Source: Pseudescherichia vulneris NBRC 102420 (lineage in GTDB: Bacteria > Pseudomonadota > Gammaproteobacteria > Enterobacterales > Enterobacteriaceae). Taken from it: 64,000 nucleotides of DNA. The DNA lies in the NCBI RefSeq assembly GCF_000759795.1, contig NZ_BBMZ01000014.1:111441-175440 (forward strand), in the 5' to 3' direction. This document shows, one piece after another, positions 26,530-34,788 of the stretch. Made by a program: the position numbers and the translations under genes. The first letter of the stretch is position 1, and every line of letters starts with the position of its first letter. The notes below the pieces were generated by a model. The model had not been told where the DNA came from and did not search any database. It worked only from the letters and a program-made list of their open reading frames with translations.

Positions 26530-27728
26530 TGGCACTTAATCTCGACACGCTGGGGTTATCCGCACGGGTAACTGACCAGGGGATCAGCGCGCCTGATTAT
26601 CAGGCAATTCTCGCTGACATTACTGGCTATTTTCAGCAGATCTACGGTACGGATGCGTACCTTGAGCCGGACAGCAAAGATGGGCAGATGGTAGCGCTTG
26701 TCGCACTGGCAGTACACGATGCCAACAACACGGCTATTCAGGTCTATAACTCCTTCTCGCCAGCCACCGCCATGAACGATGCCCTGACGCGTAACGTTAA
26801 AATTAACGGGATCGTACGTAAAGCGGCTACCCACTCGACGGTGGACGTTATGCTCACTGGTCAAACGGGAACCACGATTACTAACGGTTCTGTAAAAGAT
26901 ACCCGGGGCGTTGCCTGGTCTCTACCCGCCAGCGTCACCATTGGCAGCGGCGGAGCCGTGACCGTCACCGCTACCTGTGCGACCGCCGGGGCTGTGGAGG
27001 CGCTAGCGGGCAGCATCACTCGCATCGCCACTCCCACGCTGGGCTGGTTTACGGTATCGAACCCCATGTCGGCCACGTTGGGCGTTGAGGCAGAGCGGGA
27101 CGCACAGATCCGCATCCGCCAGGCGCAGAGCGTGGCCATTTCATCCATTACCCCCTTCGAGGCGCTGGAGGGGGCGATTGCGAACGTGGCCGGGGTGACT
27201 CGCCATAAGCTGTATGAAAACGATACCGGCGTAGCGGATAGCAACGGGCTACCGGCGCACTCTCTGTCGGCGATTGTCGATGGGGGTGACGTGACGGCGA
27301 TTGCGCAGACCCTGCGCGGCAAGAAGGGGCAGGGGGTCAGCACGTTCGGATCGACTTCGGTTACCGTTGCCGATCTCTACGGCAACCCGCACGTTATCCT
27401 CTTCTCGCGTTCAACCAACGTGCCCGTTTACGCGGCGATAACGCTAAGCGTCTTTCCGGGCTACACCACCCAAGTAGGGGAGCAGATTAAACAGGCTATC
27501 GCCGACTACGTGAACAGCCTGAGCATTGGCGATGACGTGCTGCTGAGCCGCGTTTACTCCCCGGCTAACCTCGGCGTCGTCAGCGGAGGGAGCAGCCGGT
27601 TTTACGACATCAATTCGCTGCGGATTGGCCGATCGGCCAGCAGCGTGGCGGCAGCAAATATTGCCATTGCCTATAACGAATCGGCCTCCTGCAGCACGGC
27701 CAATATCGCGATAACGGTGGCATCATGA
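26529..27728 (+). CDS. Baseplate J-like protein
   Basis: A 399-residue baseplate J/gp47 family protein. The N-terminal DYQAILADITGYFQQIYGTDAYLEPDSKDGQ and central GVTRHKLYENDTGVADSNGLPAHSLSAIVDGGD blocks are characteristic. It forms the wedge that links the central hub to the fibres. Coupled at both ends to gp25-like and I-like genes. Confidence 0.9.
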   Translation: MALNLDTLGLSARVTDQGISAPDYQAILADITGYFQQIYGTDAYLEPDSKDGQMVALVALAVHDANNTAIQVYNSFSPATAMNDALTRNVKINGIVRKAATHSTVDVMLTGQTGTTITNGSVKDTRGVAWSLPASVTIGSGGAVTVTATCATAGAVEALAGSITRIATPTLGWFTVSNPMSATLGVEAERDAQIRIRQAQSVAISSITPFEALEGAIANVAGVTRHKLYENDTGVADSNGLPAHSLSAIVDGGDVTAIAQTLRGKKGQGVSTFGSTSVTVADLYGNPHVILFSRSTNVPVYAAITLSVFPGYTTQVGEQIKQAIADYVNSLSIGDDVLLSRVYSPANLGVVSGGSSRFYDINSLRIGRSASSVAAANIAIAYNESASCSTANIAITVAS

Positions 27729-28405
27729 GTAAATACACTGAACTCATCACCAACTATCACGCCACCCGACCTCGGTTTATGAACCATATCGACCTCAGTA
27801 CGCGGCCGCTGATTGACACCTCAGCTGCGGTCGCAGGCCTGATTGAGGCGTTTGACATTGACCAGGCGACAGGCGCGCAGCTCGATATTCTGGGGCTGTG
27901 GATCGGCAGGTCGCGGCAGGTTAGCGAGCCGATATCCGGGGTCTACTTCTGCTGGGATACCGATGGCTTAGGGTATGAGCAGGGCGTATGGCAAGGACCC
28001 TACGATCCCGACGCGGGCTACACCACCCTTAGCGATGAGACCTACCGCATCATCCTGAAGGCCAAAATTGCCATCAACAGCTGGGATGGGCAGAACGACT
28101 CGCTGCCCGCCATTCTTGATGCGGCCACCGCTGGCTCCGGGCTGCGGATGCAGATTGTCGATAACCAGGATATGACCATCGCGGTATGGGTTTTTCCAGA
28201 GACCGATATAGCAGACGTCTCGCTGGAGCTTATTGCCGCAATCAAACAGGGATATTTAACCGTCAAGGCCGCCGGCGTCTGGGCTGGCGATATTTTGACA
28301 CCATCCATTCTCACACCATCCGTTGGTTCGAAATTTTTCGGCTTCGACATGGATAACGACTATATCGTCGGCTTCGATAGCGGCGCATGGGGAGTAAAAC
28401 TCTAA
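27725..28405 (+). CDS. Tail protein I-like (DUF2612)
   Basis: 226 residues, overlapping J by ATGA. The DUF2612 pattern is clear: LIEAFDIDQATGAQLDILGLWIGRSRQVSEPISG, SDETYRIILKAKIAINSWDGQNDSLPAILDA. It occupies the gpI position and probably connects the fibre to the wedge. The C-terminal tail FGFDMDNDYIVGFDSGAWG is typical of this family. Confidence 0.8.
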   Translation: MSKYTELITNYHATRPRFMNHIDLSTRPLIDTSAAVAGLIEAFDIDQATGAQLDILGLWIGRSRQVSEPISGVYFCWDTDGLGYEQGVWQGPYDPDAGYTTLSDETYRIILKAKIAINSWDGQNDSLPAILDAATAGSGLRMQIVDNQDMTIAVWVFPETDIADVSLELIAAIKQGYLTVKAAGVWAGDILTPSILTPSVGSKFFGFDMDNDYIVGFDSGAWGVKL

Positions 28406-29253
28406 TGGCAACAAATGACTTTAAGCCCTTCGCAACAGGGGCAGGTGCTAACGTAACGGCGCAGGCAGAGTGGGCATCGCTCCCGGCGCTGTTTACCGGT
28501 TTTCAATCTGGCAAAGCCTCCAGCGCGCAGGTGAATAAAGCGATTCGCCAGGCCAGCTTTATTTCGGCGGCGCTGGCGCAGTACGTCACCAATAAAACCG
28601 GACAGGACGTGCTGGACGACGGCGACATGGCTGGGTTCATTGCCAAGCTGGTGAGCGGCCTGGGGAAAGATTTCCAGCCCGCGGACGCCACGCTGACCAA
28701 TCTTAGCGGTAAGTCAGTGTCCGGGCTTCTCTCATACCTTGGTTTAGGGGAAGGCTCTGCGTTGCCGGTTGGTGCCCCCATTCCCTGGTCGTCTGCGACG
28801 CCACCAATCGGATGGCTTAAATGCAACGGAGCTGCGTTCACAGCCGCTCAATATCCTAAACTGGCGCTGGCCTACCCGGCGCTTAGATTACCTGATTTGC
28901 GTGGAGAGTTTATCCGTGGCTGGGATGACGGGCGCGGAGTTGATAGTGAACGGGGTCTATTATCATTTCAACAAGCTACAGGGATCAGGACTGCTGCACT
29001 GGACTATTTTGGAGTTGACGAGACAACAACAGGGGGAACTATTGGTACACCGTTCGTTTCTGCTGATTCAGTTGCGCACCAGCAGCCGATTGGCGCGCGA
29101 ATTCCCTCAAATGGTGGGGAGCTTGGTGTAACTTTGACGGATAACAGTATGTCTGCTACCCAGATCCCGACTGCATTAAGTACCCCTTATGGTGCCTGGA
29201 TAACGTTACGCCCGCGTAACATTGCGTTTAACTATATTGTGAGGGCAGCGTAA
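28405..29253 (+). CDS. Tail fibre with collar domain
   Basis: 282 residues from the ATG at 28405, coupled by TAATG to the I-like gene. The N-terminal part (about 1-110) attaches to the baseplate. The middle has a phage tail collar domain (about 115-180: GAPIPWSSATPPIGWLKCNGAAF…LPDLRGEFIRGWDDGRG). The C-terminal part ends in the RPRNIAFNYIVRAA tip common to enterobacterial fibres. It is short for a host-range fibre. GC falls in the 3' half, as in horizontally exchanged receptor-binding tips. Confidence 0.85.
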   Translation: MATNDFKPFATGAGANVTAQAEWASLPALFTGFQSGKASSAQVNKAIRQASFISAALAQYVTNKTGQDVLDDGDMAGFIAKLVSGLGKDFQPADATLTNLSGKSVSGLLSYLGLGEGSALPVGAPIPWSSATPPIGWLKCNGAAFTAAQYPKLALAYPALRLPDLRGEFIRGWDDGRGVDSERGLLSFQQATGIRTAALDYFGVDETTTGGTIGTPFVSADSVAHQQPIGARIPSNGGELGVTLTDNSMSATQIPTALSTPYGAWITLRPRNIAFNYIVRAA

Positions 29254-29861
29254 TGGCGACTGCAAAATTAAACAGCGATTTTATAGCCACTGTTTCCGGT
29301 GATATGACTGTGTTCAATTATGATGGTGAAACGCGGGAGTATTTATCATCATCTAAAGAATATTTACCCGTTGGTGTCGGCCTACCTGCTAACTCATGCT
29401 CAGACGCTCCGGGAAAAAGCAAAATGGGCTTTGCCATTAGCCGGACGGTTAATTCTACCTCGTGGGAATACGTGCCCGATCATCGTGGTGAAACGGTGTA
29501 CAGCACCAAATCAGGCGAAGCTATAACAATTTATCTGCTTGGCGAATACCCGATAAACACCACCAAACTGGCTCCTGCCACACCATATGATACATGGAAC
29601 ACGAATGAGTGGGTGACGGATGCAGAAGCGCAGCACGCAGCCGATGTGGAAAAAGCAGAGCAAAAACAATCGGCATTACTGGCTGAGGCGCAAAAAACGA
29701 TTAGCCTATGGCAAACAGAGCTGCAGTTAGACATTATCAGTGATAAAGATAAAATCAGCCTGATACTCTGGTTGACCTATATTAAAGAATTGCAATCACT
29801 AGATCCTGACGCCGCACCAAATATTAAATGGCCTATTCCTCCGGTCTATCAGGCTACTTAA
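29253..29861 (+). CDS. Tail fibre assembly protein
   Basis: A 202-residue caudo_TAP-type fibre assembly chaperone, coupled by TAATG to the fibre. The C-terminal block with WQTELQLDIISDKDKISLILWLTYIKELQSLD and the PIPPVYQ end is diagnostic. The gene is markedly AT-richer than the baseplate genes, like the fibre tip. Intact. Confidence 0.85.
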   Translation: MATAKLNSDFIATVSGDMTVFNYDGETREYLSSSKEYLPVGVGLPANSCSDAPGKSKMGFAISRTVNSTSWEYVPDHRGETVYSTKSGEAITIYLLGEYPINTTKLAPATPYDTWNTNEWVTDAEAQHAADVEKAEQKQSALLAEAQKTISLWQTELQLDIISDKDKISLILWLTYIKELQSLDPDAAPNIKWPIPPVYQAT

Positions 29862-30098
29862 CAAAAGGGGCCGTGGACACGTTCACGGCTTTAATTTCAC
29901 GTTTATAATTCATCCACGCAGACAATTTTGCTTTTGCTCCCTCGCTGATATCTTCAAGTGCCAGTTCAACGCGCCAGTCAGTTGTTACCTCATCAACCCT
30001 TTTTAGTAGCGCCTGGCGAGTCTGTTCCGCTTGTGCCACAAGTTCTTCAGTGGTAGGCAAAGGTGCATCAATCCAGCCGGGTTTACCGCCCGCTATGT
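29854..30098 (-). pseudogene. C-terminal remnant of a second fibre assembly gene
   Basis: On the minus strand, an open frame encodes the C-terminal third of another caudo_TAP protein (GGKPGWIDAPLPTTEELVAQ, then TDWRVELALEDISEGAKAKLSAWM). It ends abruptly after APFVK, before the usual WPVPP ending. It is tail to tail with the intact assembly gene. Such an inverted, truncated copy is what an invertible fibre cassette leaves behind. Confidence 0.75.
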
Positions 30099-30357
30099 AC
30101 GCGTGTCAACAAATGAACAGAACACGGCATTGCAACGAAACGCGCTGGAGCGCGAACTGATCGTCGAACGTACCCGGGCAGGCCTGGCTGCTGCACGGGC
30201 CGAAGGGAGAGTGGGTGGACGTCGCCCTAAGCTTATTCCCGAACAGTGGGCACAGGCGGGACGGCTGATTGCCGCTGGTCAGTCCCGTCAGCAGGTCGCT
30301 ATTATTTACGATGTCGGTCTATCAACGCTGTATAAAAAATTCCCGGTAAGCAAGTAA
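30088..30357 (+). pseudogene. DNA invertase (Gin/Hin type) with internal deletion
   Basis: The N-terminal RYVRVSTNEQNTALQRNALE of a serine invertase (including the active-site serine) is fused in frame to the C-terminal RELIVERTRAGLAAARAEGRVGGRRPK and HTH end. The intervening ~100 residues of the catalytic domain, with the conserved arginines, are missing. The normal start is also lost. Inactive by inspection; a site-specific inversion partner for the fibre cassette is therefore absent here. Confidence 0.8.
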
Positions 30358-30420
30358 CATGCTTCGCTCGTTAAAGTCATCGGCACTGGTTGCCCTGGCG
30401 AGGGTAGTGCTTACCTGAGA

Positions 30421-30570
30421 ATGATTCTTAAGGCTGGCAGAAACGGGGAGGCAGGCTACAATGTCGAGGATACCTTTTTTGCCCGCATAGATCTTTCACG
30501 GTATCGCCATAACGAAAGCCGCACGATCGCTGTGGGGAATACGAGCATGAAATCAGGGTGTTACAGATGA
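30421..30570 (+). CDS. Possible 49-aa small ORF, unknown
   Basis: An open frame from an ATG at 30421 (…GEAGYNVEDTFFARIDLSRYRHNESRTIA…) stays open upstream to the invertase stop. It reads like coding sequence but has no good ribosome site and no family that I recognise. It could be the end of a degraded phage gene. The rest of 30358-30650 shows nothing I can annotate. Confidence 0.2.
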   Translation: MILKAGRNGEAGYNVEDTFFARIDLSRYRHNESRTIAVGNTSMKSGCYR

Positions 30571-30650
30571 AAACCCTGTACATTGCGGGCGAAATTGTTT
30601 AGCGTCGTACCGTTTTAGAATATCCGGCAAAAGAAGCAACTGGCACAGAT

Positions 30651-30917
30651 ATGAATAGATTTAATGATAAAAGATTGACCGATATTGTGCTGGGAGAAGC
30701 CATTCTTGCTCTTTTGAGCGAAGGCGATCCCATAACACCATACAGCCTGATGGAAAAACTTCAGCTTATGGCCGTCTCAGAAAAAATGGCGTTCAGAAAG
30801 CAGGCGTGTACCAACGCCGTCGTTGAGGTGCAAAGCAGCCTTATGGCGCAATCCTCGGAGTACAGCAGCTTTCAGACAGGTAGTGACTATCCTCCCAGCA
30901 GTAAGATGATCCACTGA
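30651..30917 (+). CDS. YmgB/AriR-like small regulator
   Basis: 88 residues. The segment LTDIVLGEAILALLSEGDPITPYSLMEKLQ resembles the helical core of the YmgB/AriR biofilm and acid-resistance regulator family (PF10798). The serine-rich C-terminal tail is not part of that family. The family call is moderate. A weak ribosome site precedes the ATG. It adjoins another small unknown gene on the opposite strand. Confidence 0.5.
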   Translation: MNRFNDKRLTDIVLGEAILALLSEGDPITPYSLMEKLQLMAVSEKMAFRKQACTNAVVEVQSSLMAQSSEYSSFQTGSDYPPSSKMIH

Positions 30918-30973
30918 TAGCCTGAACGCGACGTCTATCTGCACTCGTTTCCACAGAAAGTCCGCCGCAGGGA

Positions 30974-31177
30974 TCATCGTACCCTGTCGGCGATGGCGCG
31001 CATGGCCATAGCGTAGTCCTGTTTACGCATGCCGTCAGCGGTCTGCTCTGCCTGATCCTGCAGAAACGCCATCATGTTTTGTGCCTGCAGCGGTGTACCA
31101 GTGTTCAGCATCTGTGACGCCATCTGTCCTATTAGCGCGTGAATATCGTCACTGCTCTCAAGCTGTAAATTTTCCAA
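30974..31177 (-). CDS. Small helical protein, unknown
   Basis: 67 residues, probably starting at TTG 31177 behind CGGAG at eight-base spacing. All-helical, methionine/glutamine-rich (MASQMLNTGTPLQAQNMMAFLQDQAEQ). Similar in size and feel to small biofilm-associated helical proteins, but I cannot name it. It is 21 bases downstream of the MarR gene on the same strand, so the two are probably co-transcribed. Confidence 0.5.
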   Translation of the reverse strand: MENLQLESSDDIHALIGQMASQMLNTGTPLQAQNMMAFLQDQAEQTADGMRKQDYAMAMRAIADRVR

Positions 31178-31198
31178 AACGTTTACTCCGACCTGTCC

Positions 31199-31681
31199 TT
31201 AAGGGATGGCGTTAATCAATTTCTGCCGCAGCGCAGCTACCCTCACCGTCAGGTCAGATAGCTCTTCAATGGGCGTATCCATCACGGAAATCATATCTGC
31301 CGGGACGCCGGCAGCGCGGATCTTTAACGCCTCTCCCTGCTCGGTGAGCGAGATCAGAACCTTGCGCTCATCGCGGCCCACGTCACGCCGTCTGCTAATC
31401 AATCCCGACTCTTCAAGCCGCTTCAGCAGTTGGCTCAGGGTACCGGAGTCGAGCTGCACGCGCGCACCAATCTCAGAGACCGTCACGTTATCCTTTTCCC
31501 ATAGCGCCAGCAGAACCAGATACTGCGGGTAGGTCAGCCCCAGAGGTTTAAGCCGCGACTGGTAGAGCTTGGTCATGGCCAGAGATGCAGAGTAGAGGGC
31601 GAAACAGAGGAACTGATCCACTGTTACAGGTGCTTCGCTCTGCGGCGGCATGCCACAGGCCTCGATTTTATCGTGTTCCAT
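31199..31681 (-). CDS. OhrR-like MarR-family regulator
   Basis: 160 residues from the ATG at 31681; longer non-ATG starts exist. The winged helix follows OhrR closely: DQFLCFALYSASLAMTKLYQSRLKPLGLTYPQYLVLLALWE, then DSGTLSQLLKRLEESGLISRRRD. The redox-sensing cysteine of OhrR is present (Cys26, in FLCFALYS). OhrR proteins derepress on oxidation by organic hydroperoxides. No ohr gene adjoins; the divergent neighbour is a COG0523 GTPase. Confidence 0.85.
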   Translation of the reverse strand: MEHDKIEACGMPPQSEAPVTVDQFLCFALYSASLAMTKLYQSRLKPLGLTYPQYLVLLALWEKDNVTVSEIGARVQLDSGTLSQLLKRLEESGLISRRRDVGRDERKVLISLTEQGEALKIRAAGVPADMISVMDTPIEELSDLTVRVAALRQKLINAIP

Positions 31682-31766
31682 CTCGTCACTATTTTCAGTC
31701 AGAGTTCGGTTTAGAAACAGCAAGCTAACCGTCTCGTTACATGGATGTAAATATTGATCTAAATAC

Positions 31767-31822
31767 AATTGATGTCAATTTAATATCCTCTTTGTCGCTC
31801 TTAATTGTTATGTTATAACATA
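31767..31822. promoter_or_regulatory. Two palindromes between ohrR-like and COG0523 genes
   Basis: AATTGA-TG-TCAATT (31767-31780) and the perfect 14-mer TATGTTATAACATA (31809-31822) lie in the divergent promoter region. The first resembles an OhrR/MarR-type operator. The second contains Zur-like half-sites (ATGTTAT/ATAACAT) but with tighter spacing than the Zur consensus. Confidence 0.5.
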
Positions 31823-31847
31823 CAAAAAATAACGCAGGGTGAGCAAA

Positions 31848-33071
31848 ATGGCAGAAACACGCATTCAAACAGGCGAAGAAAAAAGATTACCGGTCACCGT
31901 ACTGTCCGGTTTTTTAGGCGCAGGAAAAACCACACTGCTTAACCATATCCTGAATAATCGGGAGAGCAGGCGCGTCGCGGTGATCGTCAATGATATGTCC
32001 GAGGTCAATATCGATGCCGCGCTGGTCAGAGAGGGTGGAGCCGAGCTGTCACGCACCGACGAAAAACTGGTGGAGATGAGTAACGGCTGTATTTGCTGCA
32101 CGCTGCGGGAGGATCTGCTGGTTGAGGTGAACCGCCTGGCGCGAGAAGGGCGGTTTGACCAGCTGGTGATCGAGTCCACCGGTATCGCAGAGCCGCTGCC
32201 GGTGGCGGAAACCTTTACCTTTGCCGACGATGAGGGGCGAAGCCTCGCGGACGTTGCGCGCCTCGATACTATGGTTACCGTTATCGATGCGTTTAATTTT
32301 CTTAACGACTACGGCTCTGAAGAGAGCATCCACTCCCGGGGTGAGTCGTTAGGGGAGGAGGATACGCGTAGTGTAGTGGATCTGCTGATCGAGCAGGTGG
32401 AGTTTTGTGATGTGCTGGTGATTAACAAGATCGATCTGATTAACGACGAGCAGCAGCACAGGCTGCTGGGCATGTTGCACTCCCTGAACCCGGGAGCGAA
32501 AGTGATAACCGCGCAATTCGGTCAGGTGCCTCTCAAGGAGGTGTTAAATACCAGCCTGTTTGATTTTGCTAAAGCCGCCCAGTCGCCGGGCTGGCTCAAA
32601 GAGCTGCGCGGGGAGCATACCCCGGAGACCGAAGAGTATGGCATCACCAGCTTTGCCTATCGCGCCCGTCGGCCTTTTCATCCGGCCCGCTTCGCACAGG
32701 TGATGGAGAATGAACTCGCAGGCGTGGTGCGCTCGAAAGGCTACTTCTGGCTGGCCAGCCGACCAGAGTTTGCCGGCTCGTGGTCCCATGCGGGGGGCGT
32801 GGCGCGTCAGGGGCTAGCCGGAAGCTGGTGGGCAAGCATCCCTCGGGAGCGCTGGCCAGAAGATGAGGAGTCGTTGCAGTTTATTATGGCTAACTGGTTG
32901 GAAGAGGTCGGCGATGCCCGACAAGAGCTGGTGTTTATTGGCATGGAGATGGACGAGGCGCGGCTCCGGGCGCAGCTGGATGCGGCCCTGCTAACGGATC
33001 GGGAGATGGCTGAAGGTCCGCAGCGGTGGACTCTCTATGACGATCCCATTGACCCGTGGTTTGAGGAGTAA
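31848..33071 (+). CDS. COG0523 (CobW) GTPase, zinc metallochaperone-like (ZigA type)
   Basis: A 407-residue G3E-family GTPase. Walker [10 protein letters not shown] is at 21-29, the metal-binding CICC motif at 81-84 (preceded by SNG) and NKID at 193-196. A CobW_C domain follows, with a long C-terminal extension ending DPIDPWFEE, the layout of ZigA-type zinc chaperones. The usual role is GTP-dependent delivery of Zn2+ to client enzymes under zinc limitation. The ATG at 31848 is preferred over a GTG three codons earlier. Divergent from the OhrR-like gene. Confidence 0.88.
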   Translation: MAETRIQTGEEKRLPVTVLSGFLGAGKTTLLNHILNNRESRRVAVIVNDMSEVNIDAALVREGGAELSRTDEKLVEMSNGCICCTLREDLLVEVNRLAREGRFDQLVIESTGIAEPLPVAETFTFADDEGRSLADVARLDTMVTVIDAFNFLNDYGSEESIHSRGESLGEEDTRSVVDLLIEQVEFCDVLVINKIDLINDEQQHRLLGMLHSLNPGAKVITAQFGQVPLKEVLNTSLFDFAKAAQSPGWLKELRGEHTPETEEYGITSFAYRARRPFHPARFAQVMENELAGVVRSKGYFWLASRPEFAGSWSHAGGVARQGLAGSWWASIPRERWPEDEESLQFIMANWLEEVGDARQELVFIGMEMDEARLRAQLDAALLTDREMAEGPQRWTLYDDPIDPWFEE

Positions 33072-33106
33072 ACTCCACCTTTTTTGCCTATAAATTTCTT
33101 CGGGTC

Positions 33107-33136
33107 GTAGGCCGGGCAAGCGCAGCGCCGCCCGGC
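33107..33136. repeat. REP (repetitive extragenic palindromic) element
   Basis: GTAGGCCGGGC…GCCCGGC with a seven-base GC stem (33111-33117 with 33130-33136) in the short gap between convergent genes. It is typical of enterobacterial REP units. Confidence 0.75.
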
Positions 33137-33149
33137 ATAACTCATCACC

Positions 33150-34568
33150 CTACCGGTGCAGATAGGTGCTGACCCCGAGGTAGCGGGTGAAGGCCTCCTG
33201 TAAAATCTCGGCGCTGGCGGAGTGGTTCATGGCGACGTGATGCTCGAAACCGTTACGGCAGATCCACGCCAGCAGATTCTCCAGATGCGGAACCTGAATC
33301 ACCGCCCGGCAGCCGACGGTATCCAGCGGATCGTCCACCGACTGACCTTCGCCAACGTAAGCTTTAATCTCACCGGTGAGATCGTCCGTGCTCAGGCGGA
33401 AGTAGGTCAGATTGCCACTCTTTAGGCGACCATGCACCGCCCCGCAGGTGTTCTCCTTCCCAACCGTGGTGCCGATGATATCCGCAGTGCCCATATGCGG
33501 ATCCTCAAGGCTGGCCGAGGCGAAGTTGCCGCAGTGGAATAGGACGCATTTGTCGCGATCGTCGCCAAAATTATTATTCCAGTCGGCAATAGAGGCGGGG
33601 CTCATGTTGCTGCTGGCGAGGGCGTACATCGACAGCGCCCCCATGACATCCACCTCGCAGGCGCTGGGCATCAGCTGTCCCGACATGATGCTCATGATCG
33701 AGCAGACGTTGATACCCAGGTTCTCCTGCAACGAGGTCCAGCATTGGATGGCAGTGGTATCGATATCGTTGGCAATCACCCACTCACTGATGACCACGAA
33801 CAGCTTCGCCATGGTGACAATTTTATCCGCCGGGATGCCGCTGGCGTCGGCGTTGTCGAGCAGCAGGCGACGCTTCTCATCGACGCGGATATCGTCATCG
33901 CGCAGCTGCTTAACGCGGGTAAAGACCTCGGAGAGATCCAGCGTCTCCACGGCGATGCCCAGCCGCTCAAGCAGCTTCTCGCTGTAGCGTACGGTGTTGA
34001 ATCCCGCCGGGCGTGCGCCGATAGCCCCAACGCGCACGCCGCGCATGCTGCTTACCACGCGACAGATCTGCTCGAAGCGACGGAGATCTTTTTCAAATAC
34101 TTCGCCGCTGAGGGCGCAGACGTGCTGAGTGGTTAACGTAAACGGGATGCCGTACTGGCGCATGTTGTTGCACAGGGAGATCTTGCCGCAGAAGCTGTCC
34201 CGGCGGGTGGCGAGTCCCATTTTATCGAGGTTATCCTCTTCGGCCTGGATCAGCACCGGCACGTTGAGGCCCGACAGCCGCAGGGTCTCGGCTACCGCTT
34301 TCTCATCGCCGAAGTTAGGCAGCAGCACCACCACGCCGTGGATCTCATCCCGGTGGGTGCGAAACAGCTCGGCGCAGATCTTCGCATCCTGACGAGTTTC
34401 AACCCCGCCCAGCTCGGTCTGCGTATCATCAAGCATAATGGTGTTGATGCCCAGGCGGGCAAAGAGCGCCGTGGCCTGCTCGCGCGCTTCAGCCACCAGG
34501 TAGCTGGGGAAAAATCCACGGTTACCAATAATAACGCCCATGGTCAGATTCTGCGGAATTCGGGACAT
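33150..34568 (-). CDS. Sugar isomerase, L-fucose/L-arabinose isomerase-like family
   Basis: 472 residues from the ATG at 34568, with GGAGAG four bases upstream. It has the two N-terminal Rossmann-type domains of the FucI/AraA superfamily (GVVVLLPNFGDEKAV, RVGAIGARPAGFNTVRYSEK) and a C-terminal lid (VLFHCGNFASASLEDPHMG, GAVHGRLKSGNLTYFRLS). It would interconvert an aldose and ketose; the sugar is unknown. It is divergent from a SorC-type regulator and shares a promoter element with the ABC operon at 35.8-40 kb, so it probably acts on the imported sugar. Confidence 0.75.
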   Translation of the reverse strand: MSRIPQNLTMGVIIGNRGFFPSYLVAEAREQATALFARLGINTIMLDDTQTELGGVETRQDAKICAELFRTHRDEIHGVVVLLPNFGDEKAVAETLRLSGLNVPVLIQAEEDNLDKMGLATRRDSFCGKISLCNNMRQYGIPFTLTTQHVCALSGEVFEKDLRRFEQICRVVSSMRGVRVGAIGARPAGFNTVRYSEKLLERLGIAVETLDLSEVFTRVKQLRDDDIRVDEKRRLLLDNADASGIPADKIVTMAKLFVVISEWVIANDIDTTAIQCWTSLQENLGINVCSIMSIMSGQLMPSACEVDVMGALSMYALASSNMSPASIADWNNNFGDDRDKCVLFHCGNFASASLEDPHMGTADIIGTTVGKENTCGAVHGRLKSGNLTYFRLSTDDLTGEIKAYVGEGQSVDDPLDTVGCRAVIQVPHLENLLAWICRNGFEHHVAMNHSASAEILQEAFTRYLGVSTYLHR

Positions 34569-34590
34569 TGCTCTCTCTCCAGTCATCGAC

Positions 34591-34624
34591 TTGAATATAT
34601 ATTCATTTATGATTTATTATTCAT
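34591..34624 (-). promoter_or_regulatory. Shared 34-bp promoter element, copy 1 (isomerase gene)
   Basis: A 34-base AT-rich element that begins TTGAATAT and contains the inverted repeat TGAATA/TATTCA and the run ATGATTTATTATTCAT. It matches 39974-40007 at 31 of 34 positions. It starts 23 bases upstream of the isomerase start codon and is the candidate operator of the neighbouring SorC-type regulator. Confidence 0.7.
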
Positions 34625-34788
34625 TAGTGTAAGATATGCGCTACTTTTCCCTTTGTCATCACGCGCACAGCCTATTTTCTGAGAAAGGAGAAAACGATCA
34701 CAGTTGGTTCAGCAGGCGAAAGCAAGGCGTGCTTGTTATCTATTCAGGTATGCATAAAAATAACGGACAGAAAATCAAGGGGAACGCT

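Noticed and set aside
31809..31822. Zur box upstream of the COG0523 gene
   Set aside because: Half-sites ATGTTAT/ATAACAT are present, but they abut directly; the Zur consensus needs extra central bases (ATGTTATA-N-TATAACAT). Kept only as an unassigned palindrome.
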